This document shows positions 35,922 to 44,883 of a DNA stretch of 64,000 bases, one piece after another. The notes below the pieces were generated by a model. That model saw only the letters and a list, made by a program, of their open reading frames with translations, had not been told where the DNA came from and made no database searches. The translations under genes were made by a program, and so were the position numbers. This stretch comes from an uncultured Collinsella sp. GTDB taxonomy: Bacteria; Actinomycetota; Coriobacteriia; Coriobacteriales; Coriobacteriaceae. Every line of letters starts with the position of its first letter. The first letter of the stretch is position 1. Location of the stretch: the NCBI GenBank assembly GCA_900544205.1, contig UQUG01000005.1, positions 5,670 through 69,669 of the forward strand, in the 5' to 3' direction.

Positions 35922-35951
35922 TTGATGTAAGCGCATGCTTATTGCTACAAT
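35922..35951 (+). promoter_or_regulatory. Promoter of the cyclophilin gene
   Basis: TTGATG at 35922-35927 and TACAAT at 35946-35951 have 18-base spacing, 39 bases upstream of the cyclophilin ATG. The rest of the 116-base gap holds only a short repeated CGCCATAGT pattern and an AGGAAGGA ribosome site. Confidence 0.7.
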
Positions 35952-35990
35952 TCGTACAAATATGCTTTAAACGCACGAGGAAGGAACCAC

Positions 35991-36533
35991 ATGTTTGGTT
36001 TTAAGAAAGAGCTCTACACGCCCGAGTATCAGCTTGCCGGCGACGAGTGCGCCGTTATCGAGACGTCGAAGGGTACCATCAAGGTCAAGTTTGACGGCGA
36101 GGGCGCTCCCATTCATGTCGCGAACTTCTGCGAGCTTTCTACGATGGGCTTCTATGATGGCCTTAAGTTCCATCGCTATGTGCCCGGCTTTGTCATTCAG
36201 GGCGGCGACCCCAATACCCGCGATATGTCCGGCGCCGACGTCGCTGCCGGTCTTGAGGGCCCCGACGGCATGCCCGGTACCGGTGGTCCCGGCTACTGCA
36301 TCAAGGGCGAGTTTGCCACCAATCCGCGCAACAGCCATGTCGATGGTGCCCTTGCCATGGCACGCTCCATGGACCCCGATTCCGCGGGTTCGCAGTTCTA
36401 CTTCTGCCTGGGCGCCCAGCATAACCTCGATTCCGGTTACACCGTCTTTGGTACCACGGTCGAGGGTCTCGATGTGATTTCGCAGCTGCGTGCCGGCGAC
36501 GAGATCGTCCATGTCGAGATCGTTCACGAGTAA
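35991..36533 (+). CDS. Cyclophilin-type peptidyl-prolyl cis-trans isomerase
   Basis: This 180-residue single-domain cyclophilin has FHRYVPGFVIQGGDP near residue 60 with the catalytic Arg and the Phe/Gln of the active site. Also present are MARSMDPDSAGSQFYFCLG near 122 and a C-terminal YTVFGTTVEGLDVI. There is no signal peptide, so it acts in the cytoplasm on proline bonds during folding. It starts with ATG 35991 behind AGGAAGGA and is followed 11 bases later by the TPR protein gene, with which it probably shares a transcript. Length and motifs are normal. Confidence 0.93.
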   Translation: MFGFKKELYTPEYQLAGDECAVIETSKGTIKVKFDGEGAPIHVANFCELSTMGFYDGLKFHRYVPGFVIQGGDPNTRDMSGADVAAGLEGPDGMPGTGGPGYCIKGEFATNPRNSHVDGALAMARSMDPDSAGSQFYFCLGAQHNLDSGYTVFGTTVEGLDVISQLRAGDEIVHVEIVHE

Positions 36534-36544
36534 AGGGGACTTCC

Positions 36545-37849
36545 TTGAATAGCCAGCTGATCCAACAGGGCCGCGCCGCTTACCGCGCGGGTGATTTTTC
36601 CGCTGCAGCCCAGATGCTTGGGGCGGCAAAGACTCCCGATGAGATTATGGGCGAGGCCGATCACCTTCGTGGCAACGCCTTGATGCACCTGGGCATGTAT
36701 GCCGAGGCCGCCGAGGCTTATGCTGCCGCCCTCAACGACGGCACCTACGGCAAGCGCGGCGCGCTGCTCACCAACCGCGGCAAGGCGCTCGCCGCCGTGG
36801 GCGACTACACGACGGCCGCCCAGGCGTTCTCTGCTGCTACGCAGGATGCTTCCTATGCCACGCCGTTCAAGGCCTATCTGGGCCTGGGCAATGCGCTGTT
36901 CCAGTCGGGCGATTATGCCAACGCGGGTACTGCCTTCCGTCAGGCTGCCATCGACGGCGCCAATCCGGCTCCTGCCGCCGCACTGGGCGAGCTTGGTCGT
37001 TGCTTCATTAAGCTCGGCCGTCCGGCGGATGCCGTGGAGACCTACCGCACGGCTATCGACTTTGCCGGCCCCCGCGACGACACGCGTGCGCTCAACGCCG
37101 GCATGGGTCAGGCACTTTCTGCCGCCGGCCGCCCCTCCGACGCACTCGACGCCTTTAACGCCGCTACTGCCGATGGCATCTACCAGCTCACCTCCGAGCA
37201 GGCCGATGAGCTTGCCCGCGTGCACGATTCGCTTGCCGCGCTGTCTGCCCAGACGGCTATGGCCACGGCTCCGGCGCCCGCGATGGACGCTCCTGCCGTC
37301 GATCCGCTCGATCCTACGGGCGCGACCGGTCAGTTTATGCCCGATCCCTCGGACACCGGCTTCTTTACGCTGTCCGAGTCCGAGATGGTCCAGCAGGACC
37401 GTCAGGATCGTAAGCAGGCCAAGGTCCGTCGTCGCCATCGCCACACGGGTCTCAAAGTCTTCATCGTGCTGCTTCTGCTCATTTTGATCGCCGCGGGCGG
37501 TCTGGGCTTTGCCTACACGCGCGGCTTTGGCTTCCCCTCGCAGGAGTCGGTTATCACCGATCTGTTCCAGGCTGCCGGCGACGGTGACACCGCAAAGGCC
37601 GAGTCTTGCCTGGCCTCGAGCCTGTCCGAGGACGCCAAGTCGATGATCATCTCTTCGATTCCGCAGGGCGCCACCGTGTCCGTCGAGGGCATGGATCAGT
37701 CCATGACCGAGACGACCGCCAAGGTTAAGGCATCGCTGTCCAAGGGCGGCGAGCAGGAGTACACCGTCAAATTCGTGCGCTCTGACAACCATATCGGCTG
37801 GGCCGTTTCCTCGCTCGATATGGATTTCTCGGCTGCTGACAACCAGTAG
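36545..37849 (+). CDS. TPR-repeat membrane protein
   Basis: The gene begins with TTG 36545 behind AAAGGGGAC. The 434-residue protein has alanine-rich tetratricopeptide-like repeats over about residues 1-235 (recurring Gly-Asn-Ala-x5-Gly-x-Tyr and Ala-x-Ala-Tyr-x-x-Ala patterns). A Pro/Ala linker follows, then a strongly basic KVRRRHRHTG patch, one membrane helix at about 304-322, and an extracytoplasmic domain of about 100 residues. The latter looks like a DUF4878-type or NTF2-like fold. With the TPR part inside, it may hold partners at the membrane. It lies between the cyclophilin and mreB genes, so a link to envelope growth is possible, though not shown. Confidence 0.75.
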   Translation: MNSQLIQQGRAAYRAGDFSAAAQMLGAAKTPDEIMGEADHLRGNALMHLGMYAEAAEAYAAALNDGTYGKRGALLTNRGKALAAVGDYTTAAQAFSAATQDASYATPFKAYLGLGNALFQSGDYANAGTAFRQAAIDGANPAPAAALGELGRCFIKLGRPADAVETYRTAIDFAGPRDDTRALNAGMGQALSAAGRPSDALDAFNAATADGIYQLTSEQADELARVHDSLAALSAQTAMATAPAPAMDAPAVDPLDPTGATGQFMPDPSDTGFFTLSESEMVQQDRQDRKQAKVRRRHRHTGLKVFIVLLLLILIAAGGLGFAYTRGFGFPSQESVITDLFQAAGDGDTAKAESCLASSLSEDAKSMIISSIPQGATVSVEGMDQSMTETTAKVKASLSKGGEQEYTVKFVRSDNHIGWAVSSLDMDFSAADNQ

Positions 37850-37871
37850 TGACCTTATGGGATTTAGCTTT

Positions 37872-37904
37872 GCCCGGCGCTTCACCGCAAGTGAGGTGCC
37901 GGGC
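37872..37904 (+). terminator. Hairpin after the TPR gene, probable weak terminator
   Basis: GCCCGGCGCTTCAC and GTGAGGTGCCGGGC pair over 14 positions with two G-T pairs around CGCAA. There is no T run after it. It may stabilise the upstream transcript end or terminate with Rho rather than act alone. Confidence 0.5.
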
Positions 37905-37964
37905 TTGCGCTAGTATCATGAATTAGTAGTTTTCCAGCAATCATCCAACACATCAGGAGTTGCG

Positions 37965-39008
37965 TTGTTTTCTTTGATGGATATGTTCTTCGGTAGCTAT
38001 GCGGGCGATCTCGCCATCGACCTCGGCACCGCAAATACGCTTGTCTCCGTGCGCGGCAAGGGCATCGTCATCCGCGAGCCCTCTGTTGTCGCCATCGACA
38101 AGAACGACGAGCGCATCCTGGCGGTCGGTATCGAGGCAAAGCGCATGCTCGGCCGTACGCCCGGCAACATCGTGGCCGTTCGTCCCCTGAAGGACGGCGT
38201 CATCGCCGACTTCGATGTTACCGAGGCCATGCTTCGCTACTTTATCGACAAGGCTTCCGAGAAGCGCTATCCGTGGACCCCGCGTCCGCGCGTTGTCGTC
38301 TGCGTTCCCTCCGGCGTCACGTCGGTCGAGAAGCGTGCCGTATTTGAGGCCACGATCCAGGCCGGCGCTCGCCAGGCCTACCTGATCGAGGAGCCCATGG
38401 CCGCCGCTATCGGCGCCGACCTGCCCGTCGAGGAGCCCACCGGCTCCATGGTCATCGACATCGGTGGCGGTACCACCGAGGTTGCCGTTATCGCTATGGG
38501 CGGCATCGTCGTCTCGCAGTCCATCCGTATTGCCGGCGACGAGTTCGATCAGGCCATCCTCACGCACGTTCGTGATGCCTACAACCTGGCCATCGGCGAG
38601 CGTACGGCAGAGGACATCAAGATCAAGGTCGGCTCCGCCGTGCCGCTCAAGGACGAGCTCGATGTCGAGGTCAACGGCCGCGACGTGATCACTGGTCTGC
38701 CCAAGACCGTGCGCATCGAGAGCGAGGAGATTCGTCGCGCACTCAACAAGCCACTCGACGAGATGGCCAAGGCCGTCAAGGACGCACTCGACGCTACGCC
38801 GCCCGATCTTGCCTCGGACCTTATGTACTACGGCATTTTGCTGACTGGTGGCGGCGCGCTGCTGCGCGGTCTCGACGTGCGCCTGCGCGATGAGACCGGT
38901 GTTTCGGTCAACGTCAGTCCTACGGCGCTCGATAACGTCGTTAACGGCTGCGCCCGCGTGCTCGAGGCCAATGCGTTTGATGGCGGCTTCGTCCAGACCA
39001 ATGCTTAA
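37965..39008 (+). CDS. mreB: Rod-shape-determining actin homologue MreB
   Basis: This 347-residue actin-fold protein begins with TTG 37965, five bases after AGGAG. ATG 37977 is too far from that site. The phosphate-1 motif DLGTANTLV lies near residue 18, the second phosphate loop DIGGGTTEVAVIAMGG near 165, and the adenosine motif LTGGGALLRG near 293. MreB filaments guide the RodA/PBP2 elongation machine along the sidewall. It heads the operon mreB-mreC-mreD-pbp2-rodA, consistent with a rod or coccobacillus. The absence of a long insertion and the normal length make the assignment safe. Confidence 0.97.
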   Translation: MFSLMDMFFGSYAGDLAIDLGTANTLVSVRGKGIVIREPSVVAIDKNDERILAVGIEAKRMLGRTPGNIVAVRPLKDGVIADFDVTEAMLRYFIDKASEKRYPWTPRPRVVVCVPSGVTSVEKRAVFEATIQAGARQAYLIEEPMAAAIGADLPVEEPTGSMVIDIGGGTTEVAVIAMGGIVVSQSIRIAGDEFDQAILTHVRDAYNLAIGERTAEDIKIKVGSAVPLKDELDVEVNGRDVITGLPKTVRIESEEIRRALNKPLDEMAKAVKDALDATPPDLASDLMYYGILLTGGGALLRGLDVRLRDETGVSVNVSPTALDNVVNGCARVLEANAFDGGFVQTNA

Positions 39009-39029
39009 TTTCCAAAAGGTGGATTCCAT

Positions 39030-40028
39030 TTGGCACGATCTTCGGGTTTCTCCACAAATCTGAATACCAAGCGACAATCAACGGGTATGCGCCCGTTGAT
39101 TGTTTTCAGCCTGATTTCGGTGTTGCTGCTCACGTTTTACATCCGCGAGGGCGAGGCGGGACCGATTCATGCCGTGCGTTCGGGCGTGACGACGATTACC
39201 TCGCCAGTGCGCTTTGTGGGTTCGGCTGTGGCGGCTCCCTTCAATGCGATCGGCAACGTGTTCTCTAACCTTACGGCGTCGCAGGACACGCTCGACGAGC
39301 TTAAGAAGCAAAACGAGGAACTGACCTCTAAGGTTGCCGAGCTCTCCGAGTCTCAAAAGACCGCCGAGCGTCTGGAGGGGCTGGTCGGCCTGCAGTCGAC
39401 CTATAACCTCAAATCGACCGCTGCTCGTATCGTTGGTGCCTCGGGCGATGCCTGGACCTCGACCGTTACCATCGACAAGGGCTCTGCCGACGGCCTTACC
39501 ATCAACATGCCCGTGACGAGTTCTGCCGGTGTTATCGGCCAGATCATCGAAGTCTCGGCCAAGACGTCCACCGTGCGCCTGATTGGCGACGAGAACTCGG
39601 GTGTGTCCGCCATGGTACAGGACACGCGCGCCCAGGGCATGCTGCAGGGTCAGGCTGACGGCACGCTGCGTCTTGAGTACGTGAGCGTCGACTCCGACGT
39701 TAAGGTTGGCGACATCATCGTGACCTCGGGCATCGGCGGTGTGTTCCCCAAGGGTCTACCGCTCGGCACCGTCTCGTCGGTTGAGAAATCGGCAAACGAC
39801 GTGTACTACACCATTGTGGTGCGCGCTCAGACCACGGCCGAGAACAACGAGGAAGTGCTGGTCATTACCTCGCTGACCGATGAACAGTCGGCCTCGGATG
39901 AGGACGTGAGCACGGCCAACAGCACGCCGCAGGGAACGTCGCGCGATGCTGCAACCAAGACGAAGGACGAGAGCTCGGATGACAGTTCCGACACGTCCGA
40001 GACGACCGATTCCGGCTCGAGCGAATAG
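39030..40028 (+). CDS. mreC: Rod-shape protein MreC
   Basis: The start is TTG 39030 after AAGGTGG. The 332-residue protein has a short cytoplasmic N-terminus, one membrane helix at about 23-40, a coiled coil at about 75-115 (LDELKKQNEELTSKVAEL), and the two-barrel MreC core at about 125-275. The core contains GSADGLTINMPV and a DIIVTSGIGGVFPKGLPLG signature near 228. The final 55 residues are Ser/Thr/Asp-rich and look disordered. MreC binds PBP2 on the outer face of the membrane and switches on the elongasome. It lies between mreB and mreD in the usual order. Confidence 0.96.
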   Translation: MARSSGFSTNLNTKRQSTGMRPLIVFSLISVLLLTFYIREGEAGPIHAVRSGVTTITSPVRFVGSAVAAPFNAIGNVFSNLTASQDTLDELKKQNEELTSKVAELSESQKTAERLEGLVGLQSTYNLKSTAARIVGASGDAWTSTVTIDKGSADGLTINMPVTSSAGVIGQIIEVSAKTSTVRLIGDENSGVSAMVQDTRAQGMLQGQADGTLRLEYVSVDSDVKVGDIIVTSGIGGVFPKGLPLGTVSSVEKSANDVYYTIVVRAQTTAENNEEVLVITSLTDEQSASDEDVSTANSTPQGTSRDAATKTKDESSDDSSDTSETTDSGSSE

Positions 40029-40039
40029 GGGGCATGTCC

Positions 40040-40606
40040 ATGGATCTACACGAGCAGGGGATGAGCTCCCGCACGTTTGTGATCGCCGCCATCGTGTGCG
40101 TGCTGCTGCAGGCAGGCCTGGCACCGCAGATCTCCATTGCGGGTGGTCGCGTCAACTTCATGATTATCTTGGTGTGCCTGAGTGTGTTCTCGGGCGACCC
40201 GACCCGTGCCGTCGTGTGCGGTTTTTGCAGCGGCTTGTTTTATGACCTGTCCGCTGCTGTGCCGGTGGGCATTATGTCGCTCCTGCTGACCGTGGGTTCT
40301 TTTGCCCTGGTGCACAGCGCCGTCGGTCAGACGGGCGGTACCCCAAGTGCGCGCGGCGTTACTGTGGGCGCCTTCGCGCTCGTCATTAATGTGATTTACA
40401 GCATCATCTTGCTGTTTATGGGTTTGGAGACGAGCTTTGTCGTGGCGATCTTCGGCCATGCGCTGCCGTCCTCGATCCTGACGGGTCTGGTTGCCATTCC
40501 GTTTTTGATGTCCGGCGTCGTGCCGCAGTCCGGCTATGGATTCTCCGCACGTGGCGGACGCCAGACGGGTATGCGCTTTAAGCCCAAGACCCGCAAGCTC
40601 AAATAG
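40040..40606 (+). CDS. mreD: Rod-shape protein MreD
   Basis: This small membrane protein of 188 residues has five or six predicted helices and an Arg/Lys-rich C-terminus. ATG 40040 is preferred because AGGGGG lies seven bases upstream. ATG 40034 would sit only one base from it. The family is poorly conserved, but a GGRVNFMIILVCLSVFSGDP segment, where helices pack around a short polar loop, and the position after mreC are diagnostic. MreD is an integral partner of MreC in the elongation complex. Confidence 0.9.
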   Translation: MDLHEQGMSSRTFVIAAIVCVLLQAGLAPQISIAGGRVNFMIILVCLSVFSGDPTRAVVCGFCSGLFYDLSAAVPVGIMSLLLTVGSFALVHSAVGQTGGTPSARGVTVGAFALVINVIYSIILLFMGLETSFVVAIFGHALPSSILTGLVAIPFLMSGVVPQSGYGFSARGGRQTGMRFKPKTRKLK

Positions 40607-40619
40607 GGGAGGCCCGTAG

Positions 40620-42689
40620 ATGTCTTCCCAGTTGACGGTTATTATCGCCGGTATCGTGCTAGTTGTGGCCATCGTGGTCGCACTGGTCATCATGCGTCGC
40701 GGCGATTCCCGTTTTACCTACGATACGCAGCATGGAACGACCCCGCGCGCCACCGAGGGCGAGGGCAATACCGCGGTGACCGCCTTTAAGGGCCGCTTTT
40801 CCATCCTCACCACGGGTGTGGGCGCGATGTTTGCGGCGCTCGCCGTCAAGCTGTGGGGCATGCAGATGGTCTCGTCGGACTATTACGAGAAGCAGGCCAA
40901 TAGTAATCAGACTCGCACCGTTACCACTCCTGCTGTGCGCGGCCGCATCCTCGACCGCAATGGCGTGGCGCTTGTCCAGAACCGTCCCTCACTTGCTGTC
41001 GTGGCCTACCGCGACCTTGCCGAGGATGAGGTCCTGGTTCGCCATCTTGCCAACGTGCTTGGAATGCCTTACGTGGCGGTCCTTCGCAATATTCAGGACA
41101 ATACAGAGGGCGCTCAGAGCCTGCATACCATCGCGACGGACGTCCGTCGCTCCACGGTTGCCTATATTCAGGAGCATGCCGGCGAGTTCCCGGGCGTCAA
41201 GATTGCCGAGCGTACCGAGCGCCAGTATCCATATGGCGAGACGGCATGCCATATCTTGGGCTATACCGGCACCATTACCTCCGAGCAGCTCGAGGCCCAG
41301 AATAAGAAAACCTCTGGCGATGATGATGCTTCTGCTGGCAAGATTACGTACCAGTCGGGCGATATCGTGGGCCAGGCGGGCGTTGAGAGCTACTACGAAA
41401 ACCTGCTGCAGGGTATTCGTGGCGAGCAGACCGTCAAGGTCGATGCCTCGGGCAATGTGACCGGTCAGGCCGGCGCCGTGCCCGCGAAGGCCGGCTCCGA
41501 CATTAAGCTCACGCTCGACCTTAAGATCCAACAGGCCTGTGAGACGGCGCTGGCGAGCGCTATCGAGCTTGCCAAGACCACTGGCTACAGCAATGCCGGC
41601 AACGGCGCTGTGGTGTGTCTCGATCCCAACAATGGCGAGATCCTGGGCATGGCGAGCCAGCCCAAGTTCGATCCGTCCGTCTTTATCGGCGGCGTCTCAA
41701 ATGACGTGTGGACCGAGCTCAATGATGACAAGGGTTCGCACCCGCTGCTCAACCGCGCCATTAGCGGACAGTACATGTCGGCCTCGACCATCAAGCCGCT
41801 CTCGGCACTGGCCGGTCTTGAGTTTGGAACCTACACTTCAACGCAGACAACCAACTGCACGGGTTATTGGACGGGTCTGGGCAAGGCTTGGGGCAAGCGC
41901 TGCTGGCTGACGTCTGGCCACGGCACCATGACGCTGCAGTCGGGTATCGCCAACTCGTGCGACCCCGTCTTCTACGACATGGGTAAGGCGTTCTTTTATG
42001 ACGAGCAACATCCCGAGGGCCTGCAGGAGGTCTTTCGTCGCTGGGGCCTAGGCAAGACCTGCGGTATCGATCTGCCGAGTGAGGGCGCGGGTCGTATTCC
42101 CGATGCCGAGTGGAAAGAGTCATACTTCACTGACGCTTCTGCCGAGGACCGCAAGTGGAATGCCGGCGATATGACCAACATTGCTATCGGCCAGGGCGAC
42201 ATCCTGGTGACGCCCCTGCAGATGGCGTGCGCCTATATGGGTCTTGCCAACGGCGGCAAACAGTACGTGCCTCACGTATTTTTGTCTGCCGTGTCGCGCG
42301 ATGGCGACGGCGATGCCTATAAGTACAATGGCAAGGGCAAGAAGAAGCGCCTGGAGGCCAAGATCAACAGCGATTCGGATTTGGCTCTTGTTCGCAACGG
42401 CATGCACGACGTGATTTACACGGCATCGACGTCCCTGGCGGCGCACTTTGGCACCCTGACGCCGCAGGTATACGGCAAGTCGGGCACGGGCGAGAAAAGT
42501 GGCGAGGATGAATACGCGTGGTTCTGCGCCTATGCACCGGCCGATGACCCCAAGTATGTCATCGCTACCGTCCTGGAACAGGGCGGCGGTGGCTCAGATA
42601 CCGCGATGCATGTCGTGCGCGACGTGCTCGGCGTGATTTATGACGAGCCCGATACCTCTTCGGCCTCGGGCGATTCTTCGGTTCGATAG
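40620..42689 (+). CDS. mrdA: Penicillin-binding protein 2, elongasome transpeptidase
   Basis: This 689-residue class B PBP has the three active-site motifs SASTIKP (nucleophile Ser with Lys) near residue 391, ANSCDP (SxN box) near 444, and YGKSGTGEK (KSG box) near 618. The dimerisation domain (VRGRILDRNG near 107) precedes it. Unusually, two hydrophobic stretches occur before it: residues 5-25, then a polar Arg/Asp-rich linker, then residues 60-80. Most PBP2 proteins have only one anchor. It cross-links peptidoglycan made by RodA, whose gene follows nine bases later. AGGGGAGG precedes the start. Confidence 0.95.
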   Translation: MSSQLTVIIAGIVLVVAIVVALVIMRRGDSRFTYDTQHGTTPRATEGEGNTAVTAFKGRFSILTTGVGAMFAALAVKLWGMQMVSSDYYEKQANSNQTRTVTTPAVRGRILDRNGVALVQNRPSLAVVAYRDLAEDEVLVRHLANVLGMPYVAVLRNIQDNTEGAQSLHTIATDVRRSTVAYIQEHAGEFPGVKIAERTERQYPYGETACHILGYTGTITSEQLEAQNKKTSGDDDASAGKITYQSGDIVGQAGVESYYENLLQGIRGEQTVKVDASGNVTGQAGAVPAKAGSDIKLTLDLKIQQACETALASAIELAKTTGYSNAGNGAVVCLDPNNGEILGMASQPKFDPSVFIGGVSNDVWTELNDDKGSHPLLNRAISGQYMSASTIKPLSALAGLEFGTYTSTQTTNCTGYWTGLGKAWGKRCWLTSGHGTMTLQSGIANSCDPVFYDMGKAFFYDEQHPEGLQEVFRRWGLGKTCGIDLPSEGAGRIPDAEWKESYFTDASAEDRKWNAGDMTNIAIGQGDILVTPLQMACAYMGLANGGKQYVPHVFLSAVSRDGDGDAYKYNGKGKKKRLEAKINSDSDLALVRNGMHDVIYTASTSLAAHFGTLTPQVYGKSGTGEKSGEDEYAWFCAYAPADDPKYVIATVLEQGGGGSDTAMHVVRDVLGVIYDEPDTSSASGDSSVR

Positions 42690-42698
42690 GAGGTTGCG

Positions 42699-43925
42699 AT
42701 GGATTTTTCTCCGGCGGATCTGTTCCGTTCAACCAAGACCGGCTCTCGCAGCAGCCTGGACCGTGTCAACAAGCAACTTTCGGCCTCGCGCGGCACGTTT
42801 CGCCAAAAGGTGCATATCGGTGTGCTCGTGGCTACTGTGGCCCTCGTCGCCTACGGTGCCATCATTATCTGGTCGGCTTCGCAGTTTAAGGCCGACGCTT
42901 CGTTCTCACGCCATCTGCTGGGAATTGGAATCGGTACGGTGCTGGCGGTGCTGGTCTGGCGTACCGACCTGCGCGGTATTTCCAATTTCTCGACGGCGTT
43001 GCTCGTCATCGACCTGATCGTGATCCTCTCGCCCAAGATTCCGGGTCTGTCCTATACAGGCGGTCTGGGCATGACGGGCTGGATCAAGATTCCCGGTATC
43101 GGCTTGACATTCCAGCCGGTTGAGCTTGCCAAGCTCATCACCATCTTCTTTATTGCTACGCTTGGCTCGCAGTATAACGGTCGCATCGATACCGTTCGTG
43201 ACTACGTCAAGCTCTGCGGCATGCTGTCCATTCCGTTTTTGGCCGTCGTTGCCATGGGCGACTTGGGCTCGGGCCTGGTCGTGCTGGTTTCGGGCGCCAT
43301 CGTCATTTGTATGAGCGGTGCACGCCGCGAATGGGTGCTGTCGACCTTGGCCCTGCTCGTGGGCCTGGTGGCCCTCGTCCTGGCGCTCGATTCGGTCTTT
43401 GATTCGTTGCTCGGCCACGATGTGCTCATCAAGCAGTATCAGATGAACCGTCTGACGGTCTTTATCGACCCCGATAATGCCGATTCGGACGATGCCTACA
43501 ACCTGCAGCAGTCGCTTATCGCCGTTGGCTCGGGCGGCTTCTTTGGTAAGGGTTTGGGCCATGCGACGCAGTCGGCCGGCGGCTTTCTGCCTGAGTTCCA
43601 CACCGACTTCGTCTTCGCCTTCCTGTCCGAGACCTTTGGCTTTTGCGGTTCCTTTTTGCTCCTGTGCCTCTACGTGCTGCTTATCTTTTCGACGATTCGC
43701 GTCGCCTTTAAGTGTGAGTCGCTGTTCCTGCGTCTGTCGTGCGTAGGTATCGTCGGCATGTGGGCATTCCAGACCTTCGAGAACATCGGCATGTGCATCG
43801 GCATGATGCCGATTACCGGTATTCCGCTACCGTTTATTAGCTTTGGTTCGTCTTCGATGATGATCCAGCTGCTGACGGTGGGTATCGTACAATCCATATG
43901 GCGGCATCGTTCGGGCGCCGCGTAA
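42699..43925 (+). CDS. rodA: Peptidoglycan glycosyltransferase RodA (SEDS family)
   Basis: This 408-residue SEDS protein has a 40-residue polar N-terminus and ten helices. Family landmarks are FQPVELAKL near 138, NLQQSLIAVGSGGFFGKGLG near 268, and LPEFHTDFVFAFLSE near 299, with the conserved Asp that is essential for polymerase activity. The last loop reads GIPLPFISFGSSSM, where many homologues have SYGGSS. It polymerises lipid II during sidewall growth with PBP2, encoded directly upstream. ATG 42699 follows AGGAGG. It is the last shape gene of the operon; the DUF697-like gene 18 bases downstream may be cotranscribed. Confidence 0.95.
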   Translation: MDFSPADLFRSTKTGSRSSLDRVNKQLSASRGTFRQKVHIGVLVATVALVAYGAIIIWSASQFKADASFSRHLLGIGIGTVLAVLVWRTDLRGISNFSTALLVIDLIVILSPKIPGLSYTGGLGMTGWIKIPGIGLTFQPVELAKLITIFFIATLGSQYNGRIDTVRDYVKLCGMLSIPFLAVVAMGDLGSGLVVLVSGAIVICMSGARREWVLSTLALLVGLVALVLALDSVFDSLLGHDVLIKQYQMNRLTVFIDPDNADSDDAYNLQQSLIAVGSGGFFGKGLGHATQSAGGFLPEFHTDFVFAFLSETFGFCGSFLLLCLYVLLIFSTIRVAFKCESLFLRLSCVGIVGMWAFQTFENIGMCIGMMPITGIPLPFISFGSSSMMIQLLTVGIVQSIWRHRSGAA

Positions 43926-43943
43926 CCGCTGGAGGGGTTTGCT

Positions 43944-44873
43944 ATGAAAATTCCCGTAGATAAGCTGACCCGCGCTTTTAAGATGGGCGCGTCCGTTAAG
44001 AAGGATTCCGATACGCCGGTGCGCGTCTCGGTCTATCTGGATTCGTCCGCCTCGCGCTTTCTGGCCGAGACGGTGCGTGACGCCTTTGTGCCGCAGACGA
44101 CCTCGGGCATTGTGCGCGTCGAGCGTCTGGGGGAGGAGCGAATTGCTCCAAAGACCGATACCGATGTGGTACTGGTGCTCTCGTGTGGTTCCGACCGCTT
44201 GGAGAGTGCCGTGCAGGAGCTCGTGATCGCCGGTGCGCCCGTGTGCGTGCTTGCCGAGTCTGCTGTGGAGGTGCCGTTTATCGAGGAGTCTACGCCCATG
44301 CTCGGCGTGGTAGCGGCAACCGATAAGACGTATCTGCTCGAGACGCTTGCCCGCTGGATTCTCGGTCGCACCGACAAGGAAACGGCTTTTGCGGCGAACT
44401 TTGCCTTCATGCGCATCGCTGCGGCCAATCGTATCATCACCTCGTGCGCGCTCACCAATATGGCGACCGGTGCGCTGGTGTTTTTGCCGGGCGCCGATTA
44501 TCCCGTTATGGCGCTGGCGCAGGTGGGCATGCTCTTTGAGCTCGCTGCCGTCTTTGGACGCGGCATTAAGCCCGAGCGCGGCTACGAGGTCGCGGGCGTG
44601 CTTGCCGGCGGTCTTGTGATCCGAGCGGTCACCCGCGCACTTGTCAAGCAGACGCCGCATATTGGGTTTGCCGTCAAGGCGCTCACTGCTGCCGCGGGCA
44701 CCTATGGCATGGGCCGTGCGCTCGTTTCGCTCTACGAGCGCGATGTCGACTACAGCCGTGCCAACGAGGTGGTCACTGCCACGTTCTCCCGCGTTCGCGA
44801 TCTGGTGACCACGGTCGCGGGCGCTACCCGTCCTATGGCGTCCTATCAGGACGCATCAGATCTCGCTGCTTAG
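43944..44873 (+). CDS. DUF697-like membrane protein downstream of rodA
   Basis: This 309-residue protein starts with a polar, soluble part (about 1-145) of alternating strands and helices. A hydrophobic C-terminal half follows with an AAANRIITSCALTNM segment near 158, then LPGADYPVMALAQVGMLFELAAVFG near 178 and further helices to about 265. This is the pattern of DUF697 proteins, which often occur next to GTPases, although no GTPase is fused here. Its position 18 bases after rodA with a GGAGGGG site suggests co-expression with the elongation genes. The function is unknown. The family call comes from the pattern and was not checked by a search. Confidence 0.65.
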   Translation: MKIPVDKLTRAFKMGASVKKDSDTPVRVSVYLDSSASRFLAETVRDAFVPQTTSGIVRVERLGEERIAPKTDTDVVLVLSCGSDRLESAVQELVIAGAPVCVLAESAVEVPFIEESTPMLGVVAATDKTYLLETLARWILGRTDKETAFAANFAFMRIAAANRIITSCALTNMATGALVFLPGADYPVMALAQVGMLFELAAVFGRGIKPERGYEVAGVLAGGLVIRAVTRALVKQTPHIGFAVKALTAAAGTYGMGRALVSLYERDVDYSRANEVVTATFSRVRDLVTTVAGATRPMASYQDASDLAA

Positions 44874-44883
44874 GGGTTTTCCG

